NCBI GenBank assembly: GCA_963662965.1
Contig: OY759970.1
Location: 4,836,001-4,900,000, forward strand
Length of the DNA stretch: 64,000 bases
Source: DTWD01 sp963662965
GTDB taxonomy: Bacteria > Acidobacteriota > Vicinamibacteria > Vicinamibacterales > UBA8438
Reading direction: 5' to 3'
Shown piece after piece: positions 16,291 to 25,301 of the stretch. The notes beneath the pieces are model-generated. The model had not been told where the DNA came from and made no database searches. It saw nothing but the letters and a program-made list of their open reading frames with translations. How positions within the stretch are numbered: position 1 is the stretch's first letter; every line of letters starts with the position of its first letter. A program made the position numbers and the translations under genes.

Positions 16291-19200
16291 TCATGCCGCC
16301 TCAGACCACTCTTTGCAGACGGCCTCCGCCTGCTCAATGACGGTCACAACAGCCTCGTTGCGCTGCTCGGGGGGATACCCGTGCTTGCGCAGGAGCTTCT
16401 TTACCTTGAGGCGCATATTAGCCCGGACCGCTTCTTTCTGCGTCCAGTCGATGGTGATTGACGCGCGGATGGCCTCCACGAGGTCATGGGCGATGGCCGC
16501 GAGCGCCGTGTCACTCATCACCTCCCTGACGTTCCCGTGGTCCACGAGGGCGTCGTAGAACGCCAACTCGTCGTCGGTGAGCCCCAGCGCGTCTCCTCGT
16601 TTCGGGGCGTCGCGCATCTCCTTGGCGAGGTCGATCAGCTCCAAGATGATCTGGGCCGCCTCGACGGTGCGGTTCTGGTAGGCCAGGAGGGTGCGCTCCA
16701 GCATCTCGGAGAACTTCCGCGACTGGATGACGTTCCTTCGGGCAAGACCCCGTATCTCGTCGTTCAGCAGCTTCTTCAGCAGTTCGAGCTGGAGATTCTG
16801 GTGGCCGCTGACCTTCACCGTTTCCAGGAACTGGTCACTCAAGATCGAGATGTCTGGCTTCTTGAGCCCGGCGGCCCCGAAGATGTCCACCACCCCTTCG
16901 GACGAGACGGCCTCGGAGACGATCTGGCGGATCGCGGTGTTCAGCGCCTCGTCGGACGTCCCCCCCACGGTGTACTTTGTCAGGTTGCTCTGCACCGCCT
17001 GGAAATAGCCCACCTCGTCCCGCATCTGGCGTGCGCCGTCCAGGTGGATGGCGATGCCGGCTGTGTGGTTCAGAACCACCATCGCGTCGAGAAACCGCTT
17101 CTTGCCATCGTCCAGGCCACAGATGTGGTTGGCTCCGCCCGCGAGTGCCCCGAGCCGTCCTGGGACGTTCGTACCGAAATACCCGGCGTAGTCGAAACCG
17201 TGGAACATGTCACGAACGATCCCGAACTTCTCTTCGAGCACCCTGAGCGCGACCTCGATCGGGACACCCGGCTTGTCGCGCTTCCCGCCCCCATAGATGG
17301 TGACGGCCTTCCGAAGCTGGTCTGCCAAGCCCAGGTAGTCCACCACGAGGCCGGACGGCTTGTCCTTGAACACCCGGTTCACGCGAGCGATGGCCTGCAT
17401 CAGTCCGTGGCCTCTCATTGGCTTGTCCAGATACAGCGTGTGGGCGCAGGGGGCGTCGAAGCCGGTGAGCCACATGTCTCGCACGATGACGATCTTGAGC
17501 GGGTCTGACGGGGCCTTGAACCGTTTCTCGATGTCCTTGAGTCGGGGCTTGTTGCGGATGTGCTTCTGGAACGCGGGTGGGTCGCTGGCGGATCCCGTCA
17601 TCACAACCTTGATGTCGCCCACCTCGTCGCTGTCGCCGTTCCACTCGGGTCGGAGCGCGACGATCTGGCGATAGAGGTCCACGGCGATGCGCCGGGACAT
17701 GGTCACCACCATCACCTTGCCGTCGAGAATCTCGGTGCGCCGGTCGAAGTGATCGACGATGTCCCGCGCGACGAGCGCCACCCGCTCCTCGGTGCCGACC
17801 ATCGCCTCCAGCTTCGCCCACTTCGTCTTCAGCTTGCCTCTGGTGGCCTCTTCCTCGCCCTCGGTGACCTCCGCGAACTCCTCGTCCACCTGCGGCTTCT
17901 TGTCGTCGGCGAGCGCGATCTTGGCGAGGCGGGCCTCGTAGTAGATGGGGACGGTCGCGTTGTCCTCCACCGCCTGGGAAACGGTGTAAGTGTCGATGTA
18001 GTCCCCGAACACCGCCGGCGTGCTCTTGTCGTCGAACTCGATCGGGGTGCCCGTAAAGCCAATGAACGAGGCGTTCGGCAACCCGTCCCGGAGGTTGCGA
18101 GCGAAGCCCTCGATGAACTCGTACTGACTGCGGTGCGCCTCGTCGGTGATGACGACGATATTCCGGCGGTCCGACAGCCTCGGAAACCGCTCGCCCTTCG
18201 GCACCCCGAACTTCTGGATGGTCGAGAAGACCACGCCCCCGCTGGCGACCTGGAGTAGCTCCGTCAAATGGTCGCGGCTCTCGGCCTGAACTGGGGCCGG
18301 GATGAGCCCCTTGGCGGCGCAGAACTGGTTGAAGAGCTGTCCGTCAAGGTCGTTACGATCGGTGATCACGACGACGGTCGGGTTCTGCATCTCGGGCCGG
18401 AGGATGAGCTTCCCGGTGTAGAACGCCATCGAAATAGACTTGCCCGAGCCTTGCGTGTGCCAGACCACGCCGATGCGCTTGTCCCCGGTCGGGCTCGACG
18501 CCCGGACCGTCTCCTCCACCGCCTTGTTGGCGGCGTGGAACTGGTGGTAGCCGGCGATCTTCTTGATGTACCCGTCGTCGCTCTCCCACAGCACGAAGTG
18601 TCGGATGTAATCAAGGAAACGCTGTTTCTCGAAGAGGCCGTTCAGCAGCACTTCCAGTTTCGGGGTGGCGTCCGGGGCCAGCTGGGTGCCATCGATGGTA
18701 CGCCACGGGCCGAACCGCTCGAAGCCCGCCGTGAGGCTTCCTACCTTGGCCTCGGTGCCGTCAGAGACGATCAGCAGCTCGTTGGTGTCGAAGAGCGCCG
18801 GGATCTGGCTCTTGTAGGTCTGGAGTTGGTTCCAGGCGGACGTGATGGTGGCGTGCTCATCCTCGGGGTTCTTCAGCTCAATGACCGCTAGCGCCATCCC
18901 GTTGACGAAGACCACCAGATCCGGGCGGCGGTTGTACTTGCCGGTGACGACTGTGAACTGGTTCACGACCAGCCAGTCGTTGTTCTCGGGGTGGTTGAAG
19001 TCGATGATCCACGCCTGATCGCCCCGGATGCGGTCGTCCTTCCGCACCTGCACCTCGACCCCACGGGTCAGATGCGTCTGGAACGCGACGTTGTTCTCCT
19101 CTAACGAGGGACTCTCAGGTGTGAGCACGGATTTGGCGACGGTGTCCAGACTGCCCGCATCGAGGTGCGGATTGATGCGAGCCAGCGCCGTGCGGAGACG

Positions 19201-19338
19201 CCCCTCAAGGATCACATCCTCGTAGGACGCTCGTTCGGGAGTGGCGGCGTCAGGGGCGATGTCATTGCCGTGCCGGTAGTCGTACCCCAGGGCCTCGAAA
19301 TACTCGATCGCGGCCTGTTCGACGGCGGCTTCGTTCAT
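16291..19338 (-). CDS. hsdR: Type I restriction enzyme, motor/nuclease subunit HsdR
   Basis: 1015 residues, full length and without interruption. Residues ~130-180 carry the PD-(D/E)XK nuclease (D in NRRPDLVVFVNG, ExK in ALAVIELKNP). The SF2 translocase follows: Walker A in VVWHTQGSGKSISMAFY, VVVITDRNDLDGQL, DEAH box in IVVITDEAHRSQYE, motif III in FIGFTGTP and motif VI in LMQAIARVNRVFK. The C-terminal ~250 residues are the helical domain that docks on the methyltransferase. HsdR cuts DNA after ATP-driven translocation once HsdM2S recognises an unmethylated site. Its ATG overlaps the hsdS stop (ATGA). It is the last gene of the operon and the only intact one. Without HsdM and HsdS it should be inactive. 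Confidence 0.93.
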   Translation of the reverse strand: MNEAAVEQAAIEYFEALGYDYRHGNDIAPDAATPERASYEDVILEGRLRTALARINPHLDAGSLDTVAKSVLTPESPSLEENNVAFQTHLTRGVEVQVRKDDRIRGDQAWIIDFNHPENNDWLVVNQFTVVTGKYNRRPDLVVFVNGMALAVIELKNPEDEHATITSAWNQLQTYKSQIPALFDTNELLIVSDGTEAKVGSLTAGFERFGPWRTIDGTQLAPDATPKLEVLLNGLFEKQRFLDYIRHFVLWESDDGYIKKIAGYHQFHAANKAVEETVRASSPTGDKRIGVVWHTQGSGKSISMAFYTGKLILRPEMQNPTVVVITDRNDLDGQLFNQFCAAKGLIPAPVQAESRDHLTELLQVASGGVVFSTIQKFGVPKGERFPRLSDRRNIVVITDEAHRSQYEFIEGFARNLRDGLPNASFIGFTGTPIEFDDKSTPAVFGDYIDTYTVSQAVEDNATVPIYYEARLAKIALADDKKPQVDEEFAEVTEGEEEATRGKLKTKWAKLEAMVGTEERVALVARDIVDHFDRRTEILDGKVMVVTMSRRIAVDLYRQIVALRPEWNGDSDEVGDIKVVMTGSASDPPAFQKHIRNKPRLKDIEKRFKAPSDPLKIVIVRDMWLTGFDAPCAHTLYLDKPMRGHGLMQAIARVNRVFKDKPSGLVVDYLGLADQLRKAVTIYGGGKRDKPGVPIEVALRVLEEKFGIVRDMFHGFDYAGYFGTNVPGRLGALAGGANHICGLDDGKKRFLDAMVVLNHTAGIAIHLDGARQMRDEVGYFQAVQSNLTKYTVGGTSDEALNTAIRQIVSEAVSSEGVVDIFGAAGLKKPDISILSDQFLETVKVSGHQNLQLELLKKLLNDEIRGLARRNVIQSRKFSEMLERTLLAYQNRTVEAAQIILELIDLAKEMRDAPKRGDALGLTDDELAFYDALVDHGNVREVMSDTALAAIAHDLVEAIRASITIDWTQKEAVRANMRLKVKKLLRKHGYPPEQRNEAVVTVIEQAEAVCKEWSEAA

Positions 19339-19612
19339 AGCACGTGCTCGACCTGGCTCTCGGCTTCGGGGATTCGGATTTCGCCGGAGATCAACTTGGG
19401 GAGCAGCGTGTCTCGGAGAGCGGCCAATTTAGCAGATTGTTCGTCGTTTATCTCTATCCTGCCTCTGAGCGACGAAACGAGATGCTCAAACTCTCGGAGT
19501 CGCCCTGATCCCGGCAGTGCGAACGGAAAACCGAGAAGTGCATCTCTCGGTACGGCGAGAACCGTCGTCCCCGTGGCTGTACCGCACCCGGTTTCTTGGA
19601 CACACGTTTGCG

Positions 19613-20515
19613 CTACGCGGCATGGCGTAGCTCGTATTGCTCGCGCGCTTCGAGTGGCGTGCGATACGCCAGCTTTTCGAGGCGCCAGCACTGGTTGTCG
19701 CGTTCGACGAACGCAGCGACGGCGGCGCGCACGTCGGCGAGGGTGTGAAAGACCCGGCCGTAGATCGCTTGCTCCTTGAGCGTGCGATTCCAGCGCTCGA
19801 CGACCCCGTTGGTTTCCGGCTCTTCGAGGAAGCCGAAGCTGGGGTGGATGCCCCAGTAGCGGACCTGGTTGAGGAAGTGGTCTGACAGATACTGGCTGCC
19901 GTGGTCCATCCGTAGCGCCAAGCCGCGGGCCACGTCCGCCTCGACCGAGCCGTCGCGTCGCCCGAGCCCTTGCGCGATCGGCTCGAGGGCGGCAAAACGG
20001 CTCCCCACCTTGCACACATGCCAGCCCACGCACTCGGCGTTCCAGTGGTCCACCGCCGCGAAGGTCCAGACCCAGCCGTCCTCCACGGTGAACACCCGTA
20101 CGCCGTCGGTGCCCCACATCACCTGAAGCGCCGAAGTGACAATCGTCCCGTCGTGCGCTTTCGGGTCACCCTGCCGCCCGCGGTGGGGTGAGAGCAGCCC
20201 CTGCGCGCGCATCACACGCAACACCCGCGTCCGGGACACGCGGATCCCGTCGAGAATCCGCAGCCGCGCGTGGACCTTGCGATGGCCCTCGCCCTGGAAC
20301 GGTGACCGGGTCAGGTCGCTGCGAATGGCCGCCAAAAGCTGCGCATCCGACAGCGCGGGCGTCGGCCCGCGGCGCGCCGGGCCAGCACCCCGCTTTCGGC
20401 ACTGCGCACGCGCCCGCCGCGCGTAGAGTGCCGAGCGCGACCTCTCCCACGTCCGACACACCCGTTCGAGACCATAGCGCCGCCCCGTGGTCGCGGAGGT
20501 CGTTGCGCTCATCAT
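19613..20515 (-). CDS. IS481/IS3-like transposase with rve core, copy 2
   Basis: 300 residues, nearly identical to the protein at 13667-14569. Visible differences are Ser for Ala near residue 28 and Leu for Pro in TSALQVMWGTDG. The catalytic motifs TDGVRVF, MDHGSQY and VVERWNRTL are intact. The near identity of both copies points to recent transposition, and either copy could be the active source. Confidence 0.82.
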   Translation of the reverse strand: MMSATTSATTGRRYGLERVCRTWERSRSALYARRARAQCRKRGAGPARRGPTPALSDAQLLAAIRSDLTRSPFQGEGHRKVHARLRILDGIRVSRTRVLRVMRAQGLLSPHRGRQGDPKAHDGTIVTSALQVMWGTDGVRVFTVEDGWVWTFAAVDHWNAECVGWHVCKVGSRFAALEPIAQGLGRRDGSVEADVARGLALRMDHGSQYLSDHFLNQVRYWGIHPSFGFLEEPETNGVVERWNRTLKEQAIYGRVFHTLADVRAAVAAFVERDNQCWRLEKLAYRTPLEAREQYELRHAA

Positions 20516-20946
20516 CGCGACCTCCGCGTCGCCAAAGGGAGGCGACGCTCCGCCGCGCGGGCACGCGCCCGCAGCAGTTCGTTCTCCATCGACAGTGCCC
20601 CAATGTGTCGCTTGGCGGCATCCAGCACTGCGGCTACCGGTTCACCGGCCTGCTCCTTCAGCCCGAGTTCGAGACCGGCCAACGCCCGCGCCTTCCACTC
20701 CTCCAGCCGATAGATCTCCACCCCGACTGCACGCGAAACCGCGTCGAGTGACTCGCCGCACAGCAGCCGCAGCACCACGTCCCGCTTCCGGCTCGCACTC
20801 CACCGCTGCCCGGGCGCCAAGGCCCGGGCCCCAGCCGCCGCAGCGTCGGCGCCGACTCCGGTCGCCCTTCGGGCTCCCTCCGTCCGCGCCGACCCAGCTC
20901 CCTGCACCCTCCTCGACTGAACCATTCCCGCTACCTCCTTGGACAT
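20512..20946 (-). CDS. IS481/IS3-like OrfA (HTH protein), copy 2
   Basis: 144 residues beginning MSKEVAGMVQSRRVQG. The HTH-like region ASRKRDVVLRLLCGESLD is unchanged from copy 1, and the stop overlaps the transposase ATG. The start was placed by alignment with copy 1; an in-frame extension reads into the flanking hsdS DNA and is not part of the element. Confidence 0.78.
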   Translation of the reverse strand: MSKEVAGMVQSRRVQGAGSARTEGARRATGVGADAAAAGARALAPGQRWSASRKRDVVLRLLCGESLDAVSRAVGVEIYRLEEWKARALAGLELGLKEQAGEPVAAVLDAAKRHIGALSMENELLRARARAAERRLPLATRRSR

Positions 20947-21999
20947 CAGATTCTCCCTTAATCCGTGTCCAAGAAAACCGGGGGCGCAATAGTCGTCCCC
21001 GTGGCGAACCCTCGACACCGCCGACGCGCCGTTGGAGATAAGAGCAGGTGATAAAGAAAGTTTCGTCCCACTGACGTCTCACTGTTAATCCGGACGGCGA
21101 ACGTATGGTGTGTCGTGATGATAGTTTCGGCCTCCGCTATCGTCGGTACGAATGCTGGACAGCCAAGGATGTCTCGAGCTTGAGTGAGATCCGTATTGGC
21201 AATAACGATGTCGCCCGGCTTCACCTCGTGGCGTGACTTGAATTCGCCTGAATACGGTTTAGTCGCGTTGCGGCGAAAGCCGCCGTGTGGCTTGACACAC
21301 TTCAAATTCACCATTGGTGTGCCTGTTTCAGTCAAGAATTTCCCTTTATAGGACAAGCCCTTGTCCAAGGAGATATGGTCACCAAGCGTTGTTACCTCCC
21401 ACCCCCTCGGAATCGGCCCCAACTCGCTGTCCACCAGGTCTTTGGGAAGCACGCCGTCGAAGTCGATGAACCACGACTTGAAGATCGCCTGCGCCAGCGC
21501 CTCCAGCGTCTGGTTCATCTTCCGGTTGAGTTCGATCTTGTCGTCGAGGGCTCCCAAGACGGCCGCGATGCGGCACTGTTCGGGGAGGGCGGGTAAAGAC
21601 AGCTTCAAATCAAGAATCATCGGCACACGCAGGTTGCTTACTATCGATCCAGCACCTTCGTGGATATCAATTTGCGCTCGTGATTGATGAGAAAGAAGAG
21701 CATAGAGAAGAAACCTTCCGGTGATAAATGCTGGATCTGGACGTAAGAGCACCATCCGTTGTCCCATGCAGCACTGTAAGTCGGCTGGAACCAGGCACAC
21801 TTCACCCATCGGTGCTTCTCTAGTAATAACTACATCGTCCGCTTGTGGCACAGCCTTCTTAGGGTTCGCGCAGAAATAACTCCAGTGTTGTTGGCGGAAT
21901 TCTAGCTGACGGGTTTCCACCGAGTTGAGTCCGCCGGCCCTCTCGACCCTGAAATTGCAGCCTGTAGCACCGATGGCCACCCGCGGCGAGGTAGCAAGG

Positions 22000-22041
22000 T
22001 AATGATAGAGTATCTCCTTTGCAGGTGTTACTCTATCATTA
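22000..22041 (+). promoter_or_regulatory. 13-bp perfect dyad before the ISAzo13-like transposase, copy 2
   Basis: TAATGATAGAGTA at 22000-22012 and its complement at 22029-22041, with the preferred ATG at 22041. The sequence CTCCTTTGCAGG lies in the loop. It is a candidate operator or translation-blocking hairpin. Confidence 0.55.
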
Positions 22042-23740
22042 TGCGAACCGAACACTATCGCGCGCGGGACCTCACCACGTTGTTGCGGAAGCAGAAGATC
22101 GCCACGATGACCGAGCTGAAAGACGTCCTGGGGAGCGCAGCGGACATCACGATCTTCCGGAAGCTGGCGGAGCTGTCCTATCAGACCAGCTACTCCCACC
22201 GCGGGCGATATTACACGTTGGCCGATATCCCCCAGTACGATGCGTGGGGCCTGTGGTCGTATCGCTCGGTGTGGTTTTCGCGGCGCGGGACATTGCTGGC
22301 CACCGCGGAAGTGCTGGTCCAGGAGGCCGACGCCGGATTTTTCGTGGCCGAGCTCGAGGGGGTCCTCAACGTGGAGGTGAAGGGGGCGTTGCTGAGGCTG
22401 GTCCGTCAGCAGAAGCTGGCGCGTGCGTCCTTCGCCGGGCGCTATCTGTACTGTTCCCCCGATACCGCCACGAGGGACGCTCAGCTCACCGCGCGCCGGG
22501 TCCGTGACGCGGCGACCCCACTCGGGGGGCGGCTGCCGCACGTCGATGTCCTCCCCGATGAGCTCAAGGCATCGATTGTGCTGTTTTTCAGCCTGCTCGA
22601 TGAGCAACAGCGACGCCTGTACGCCGGCCTGGAGTCGCTCAAGATGGGCCACGGAGGCGACCAGGCGATCGCCGACCTGCTGGGGCTGGACGCGGGGACC
22701 GTGGCCCGCGGGCGGCACCACCTCCTGGACCGCGATGTGACTGTCGAGCGTGTCCGCCGGGCTGGCGCCGGACGCCGACCGGTGGAAAAAAAACGCCAGC
22801 GGTCATCGCGCGCATCGACGAGCTGATGACGCACGAGACGGCGGGCGACCCCATGTCCGGGTTGAAATGGACCCGAAGGACCACCGAGAAGATCGCCGCC
22901 GAGCTGCAGTCGCTTGGCATCAGCGTGGGCCCACGCACCGTGGCCAGGCTGCTCACGCAGTTGGGGTTCTCCTTGCGCGTCAATCAGAAGAAACGCTCCA
23001 CTGGCTCGCCGGCACGGCGGAATGAGCAATTCGAGCAAATCGCCTCGCTTCGGGAGCGTTTCGTCACTGACGCGGCGCCGATCATCAGCGTGGATACCAA
23101 GAAGAAAGAACTGGTTGGCCACTTCAAGAACGCGGGCGTCGCCTGGAATCGTGCGCCCGTGGTTGTCAACGACCACGACTTCCGGTCCGAGGCCGAGGGG
23201 ATCGCGATTCCCTACGGCATCTATGACCTGCAGGCCAATCGCGGCACGATGTTCGTCGGCACGACCTACGACACCCCGTCGTTCGCCGTGGACGCCATCG
23301 AGCAGTGGTGGCGCACCGAAGGCGCGACGCGCTACCCCGGGTCCCGCGAACTGGCGATCCTCGCCGATGGCGGAGGAAGCAACGGCGCCAGATGCCGCGC
23401 TTGGAAGTTCGGGCTCCAGCGCAGCCTCTGCGACCGACATGGCCTGTCGATCACCGTCGCTCACTACCCGCCGGGAGCCTCGAAGTGGAACCCGATCGAG
23501 CATCGACTGTTCAGCGAGGTGAGCAAGAACTGGGCTGGCAAGCCGCTCGACAGCTATGACACGATTCTCAACTACCTCCGAACGACGCGCACCTCAACCG
23601 GACTCCGCGTTCGTGCTCACCTGGTTCGCCGATCCTATGTGAAGGGCATCAAGATCGCGGCGGCAGACATGAACACGCTGGCTCTGGAGGAGCTCGAACC
23701 CCTGCCCGCCTGGAACTACACGCTCCAACCCCGCTGTTGA
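22041..23740 (+). CDS. ISAzo13-like transposase, copy 2, probable -1 frameshift
   Basis: Frame 1 runs 22041-22826 and reaches an A8 run at 22786-22793 read as GAA-AAA-AAA. A -1 slip there continues as T-P-A-V-I-A-R-I-D-E-L-M in frame 2 to 23740. Frame 2 has VNDHDFRSEAEGIAIPYGIY, the LADGGGSNGARC motif and the SKWNPIEHRLFSEV motif with the last acidic residue. Compared with copy 1, frame 1 differs at two visible residues (Val for Ala in TAEVLVQEA and Arg for His near its end). Without slippage frame 1 ends 11 codons after the run and has no catalytic domain. Confidence 0.82.
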
Positions 23741-24195
23741 AAATGGGGAGTTATTCCTGCGCGGACACTTAGTTCGCCTAATGAAACTCTCATGATCGGT
23801 GTAACAGGGATTTCGCCAATGCTCGAAACGTCCATCCTTAATATTTCTGCTTCTGATGACGACGATCCCCTCGTCAGTCCATTTGGGGGTCGTTCTGCTG
23901 TTGTCGTGCAAAATAATCACGTCTGAAACACGCCTACTACTCCACATCGATTGTCCTGTCGATCGACTCTAAGGCTGACCGAATGCGATGCCCTAACTCG
24001 TCTGACTGTTTGAGCTGTAACTCGAACTCCCGCTTTAGGGACCTAAACCGAATATCAAACTGGTCGCCGCCGGCAGCTTTTTCTGTGCCGACATACCGGC
24101 CTGGAGTCAGCATGAAATCTTGGTCGGTGATTTCCTCAAGAGTGGCTGACTTGCAGAAGCCGGCGACGTCCCCCCGCCTTGAGTAGCGGTCGGCT

Positions 24196-25044
24196 TTAGA
24201 GTCCGGGGGTGACTGTACTGCTTTCCGCGGCCAGTTGCTTCGCGTAGAGGGCTGGCGTCAGCCCGCCCAAACCCTTCTTCGGTCGCTCCTCGTTGTATTC
24301 ACAGCGCCACGCTTCGATCAGGGCCTGGGCGTGGGCCAGGGTCGTAAACCAGTGTTCGTTCAGGCATTCGTCGCGGAAGCGCCCGTTGAAGGACTCGATG
24401 TAGGCGTTCTGGTTCGGCTTGCCGGGTTCAATGAGACGCAGGGTCAGCCCCTGCGTGTGCGCCCATGTGAGCATCGCGCGACCGCAGAACTCCTTCCCGT
24501 TGTCCGTGCGGAGAATCTGCGGAAGTCCACTGGTGATCGCCAGGCGGTCCAGGACGCGGGTGACCGGCAGTCCCCCGAAGGCCCGCGCCGGGACGATCGC
24601 CACGGCCTCATGGGTGGCGTCGTCGACAATGGTCAGGCACTTCATGACCCGCCCATCCGCCGTGCGATCGAAGACGAAGTCCGCGGACCAGACCTGGTTG
24701 CGACGCTCGGGGCGCACCAGTGGCTGGCGGTCGGCTCTCGGGATCTTCTTGCGTCGACGGCGCTTCAACTGGAGCCGGGCCTCCGTGTACAGGCGATCGA
24801 CCCGTTTGTGATTGATGACGTGGCCGGCCTGCCGCAGCTTCAGATAGATCATCCCGGCCCCATAGCGTCGATGTCGCTGCGCCAGGTCAACGATCCGATC
24901 CCGGACGACCGCATTGCCATCGGGCCTTGGCACGTACCGGAAGGCCGACGCGCTCATCTGCCCCACGGTCAGGGCCCTGCGCTCGCTGAGGCCCCGCGCG
25001 ACCATCTCCCGCACCACCTCCCGTCGAACCGGTGCGGTCACCAT
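24196..25044 (-). CDS. IS407-group transposase OrfB
   Basis: 282 residues. It begins MVTAPVRREVVREMVARGLS, the HTH_21 region characteristic of IS407-type OrfB, followed by RYGAGMIYLKLRQAGHVINH. The integrase core has D in VWSADFVFDRTADGR, D in LRTDNGKEFCG and E in NAYIESFNGRFRDEC, ending EYNEERPKKGLGGLTP. It overlaps OrfA in the -1 frame at an A6 run (CGAAAAAATGG), the usual site for programmed frameshifting. All catalytic residues are present. Confidence 0.87.
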   Translation of the reverse strand: MVTAPVRREVVREMVARGLSERRALTVGQMSASAFRYVPRPDGNAVVRDRIVDLAQRHRRYGAGMIYLKLRQAGHVINHKRVDRLYTEARLQLKRRRRKKIPRADRQPLVRPERRNQVWSADFVFDRTADGRVMKCLTIVDDATHEAVAIVPARAFGGLPVTRVLDRLAITSGLPQILRTDNGKEFCGRAMLTWAHTQGLTLRLIEPGKPNQNAYIESFNGRFRDECLNEHWFTTLAHAQALIEAWRCEYNEERPKKGLGGLTPALYAKQLAAESSTVTPGL

Positions 25045-25301
25045 TTTTTTCGCAGCACCTCGCGGGTCACCTCGATCTCGAGCTGCGATTCCGCCAAGAG
25101 CTTCTTGAGCCGGCCGTTTTCGGTTTCAAGCTCTTTCAGGCGCTTCGCGTCCGAGACGCTCATCCCGCCGAACTTGCTCCGCCAGAGGTAGTAACTGGCC
25201 TCCGAGAAGCCGTGCCGGCGGCACAGGTCCTTCACCGGGAGGCCTGCCTCGGTCTCCCGCAGGAACCCGATGATCTGCGCTTCCGTAAATCGCTTCTTCA
25301 C
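25038..25301 (-). CDS. IS407-group transposase OrfA
   Basis: 87 residues from a GTG (VKKRFTEAQIIGFLRETEAG). The HTH_Tnp_1 fold (VKDLCRRHGFSEASYYLWRS) and KFGGMSVSDAKRLKELE are signatures of the IS407/IS1404 group. The end LLAESQLEIEVTREVLRKKW overlaps OrfB. An in-frame reading joins hsdM codons upstream; that fusion is only a consequence of the insertion. Confidence 0.85.
   Translation of the reverse strand: MKKRFTEAQIIGFLRETEAGLPVKDLCRRHGFSEASYYLWRSKFGGMSVSDAKRLKELETENGRLKKLLAESQLEIEVTREVLRKKW

Larger units (their letters stand above)
19578..20991 (-). mobile_element. IS with 14-15 bp target duplications (IS481-like), copy 2
   Basis: 1414 bp, inverted relative to copy 1, with the same ends. 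It is flanked by a 14-bp direct repeat GTCGTCCCCGTGGC (19564-19577 and 20992-21005). It sits in the second recognition domain of hsdS. Confidence 0.87.
21858..23772 (+). mobile_element. ISAzo13-like insertion sequence, copy 2
   Basis: 1915 bp, same ends and length as the copy at 3081-4995. CTTAG is found at both borders. It interrupts the first recognition domain of hsdS, and removing it with one CTTAG retained restores the hsdS frame. Confidence 0.87.
19335..23947 (-). pseudogene. hsdS: Type I specificity subunit hsdS, interrupted by two insertion sequences
   Basis: Three pieces (23947-23773, 21857-20992, 19563-19335) plus the retained junction bases rejoin to 425 codons in one frame. The first target-recognition domain starts VSDVIILHDNSRTTPKW and is cut after about 58 residues by the ISAzo13-like element. 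The central conserved helix is seen in LPALPEQCRIAAVLGALDDK with KMNQTLEALAQAIFKSWF. The second domain begins PRGWEVTTLGDHISLDKG and is cut by the IS481-like element after GFATGTT. The C-terminal helix is in SAKLAALRDTLLPKLISGEI. It would set the sequence specificity of the HsdMS complex. The start overlaps the hsdM stop by 11 bp. Confidence 0.88.

Noticed and set aside
20958..22721. A 587-residue frame joining ISAzo13 antisense sequence to hsdS
   Set aside because: Its N-terminal ~285 residues are antisense to the transposase. Only the hsdS part is real.
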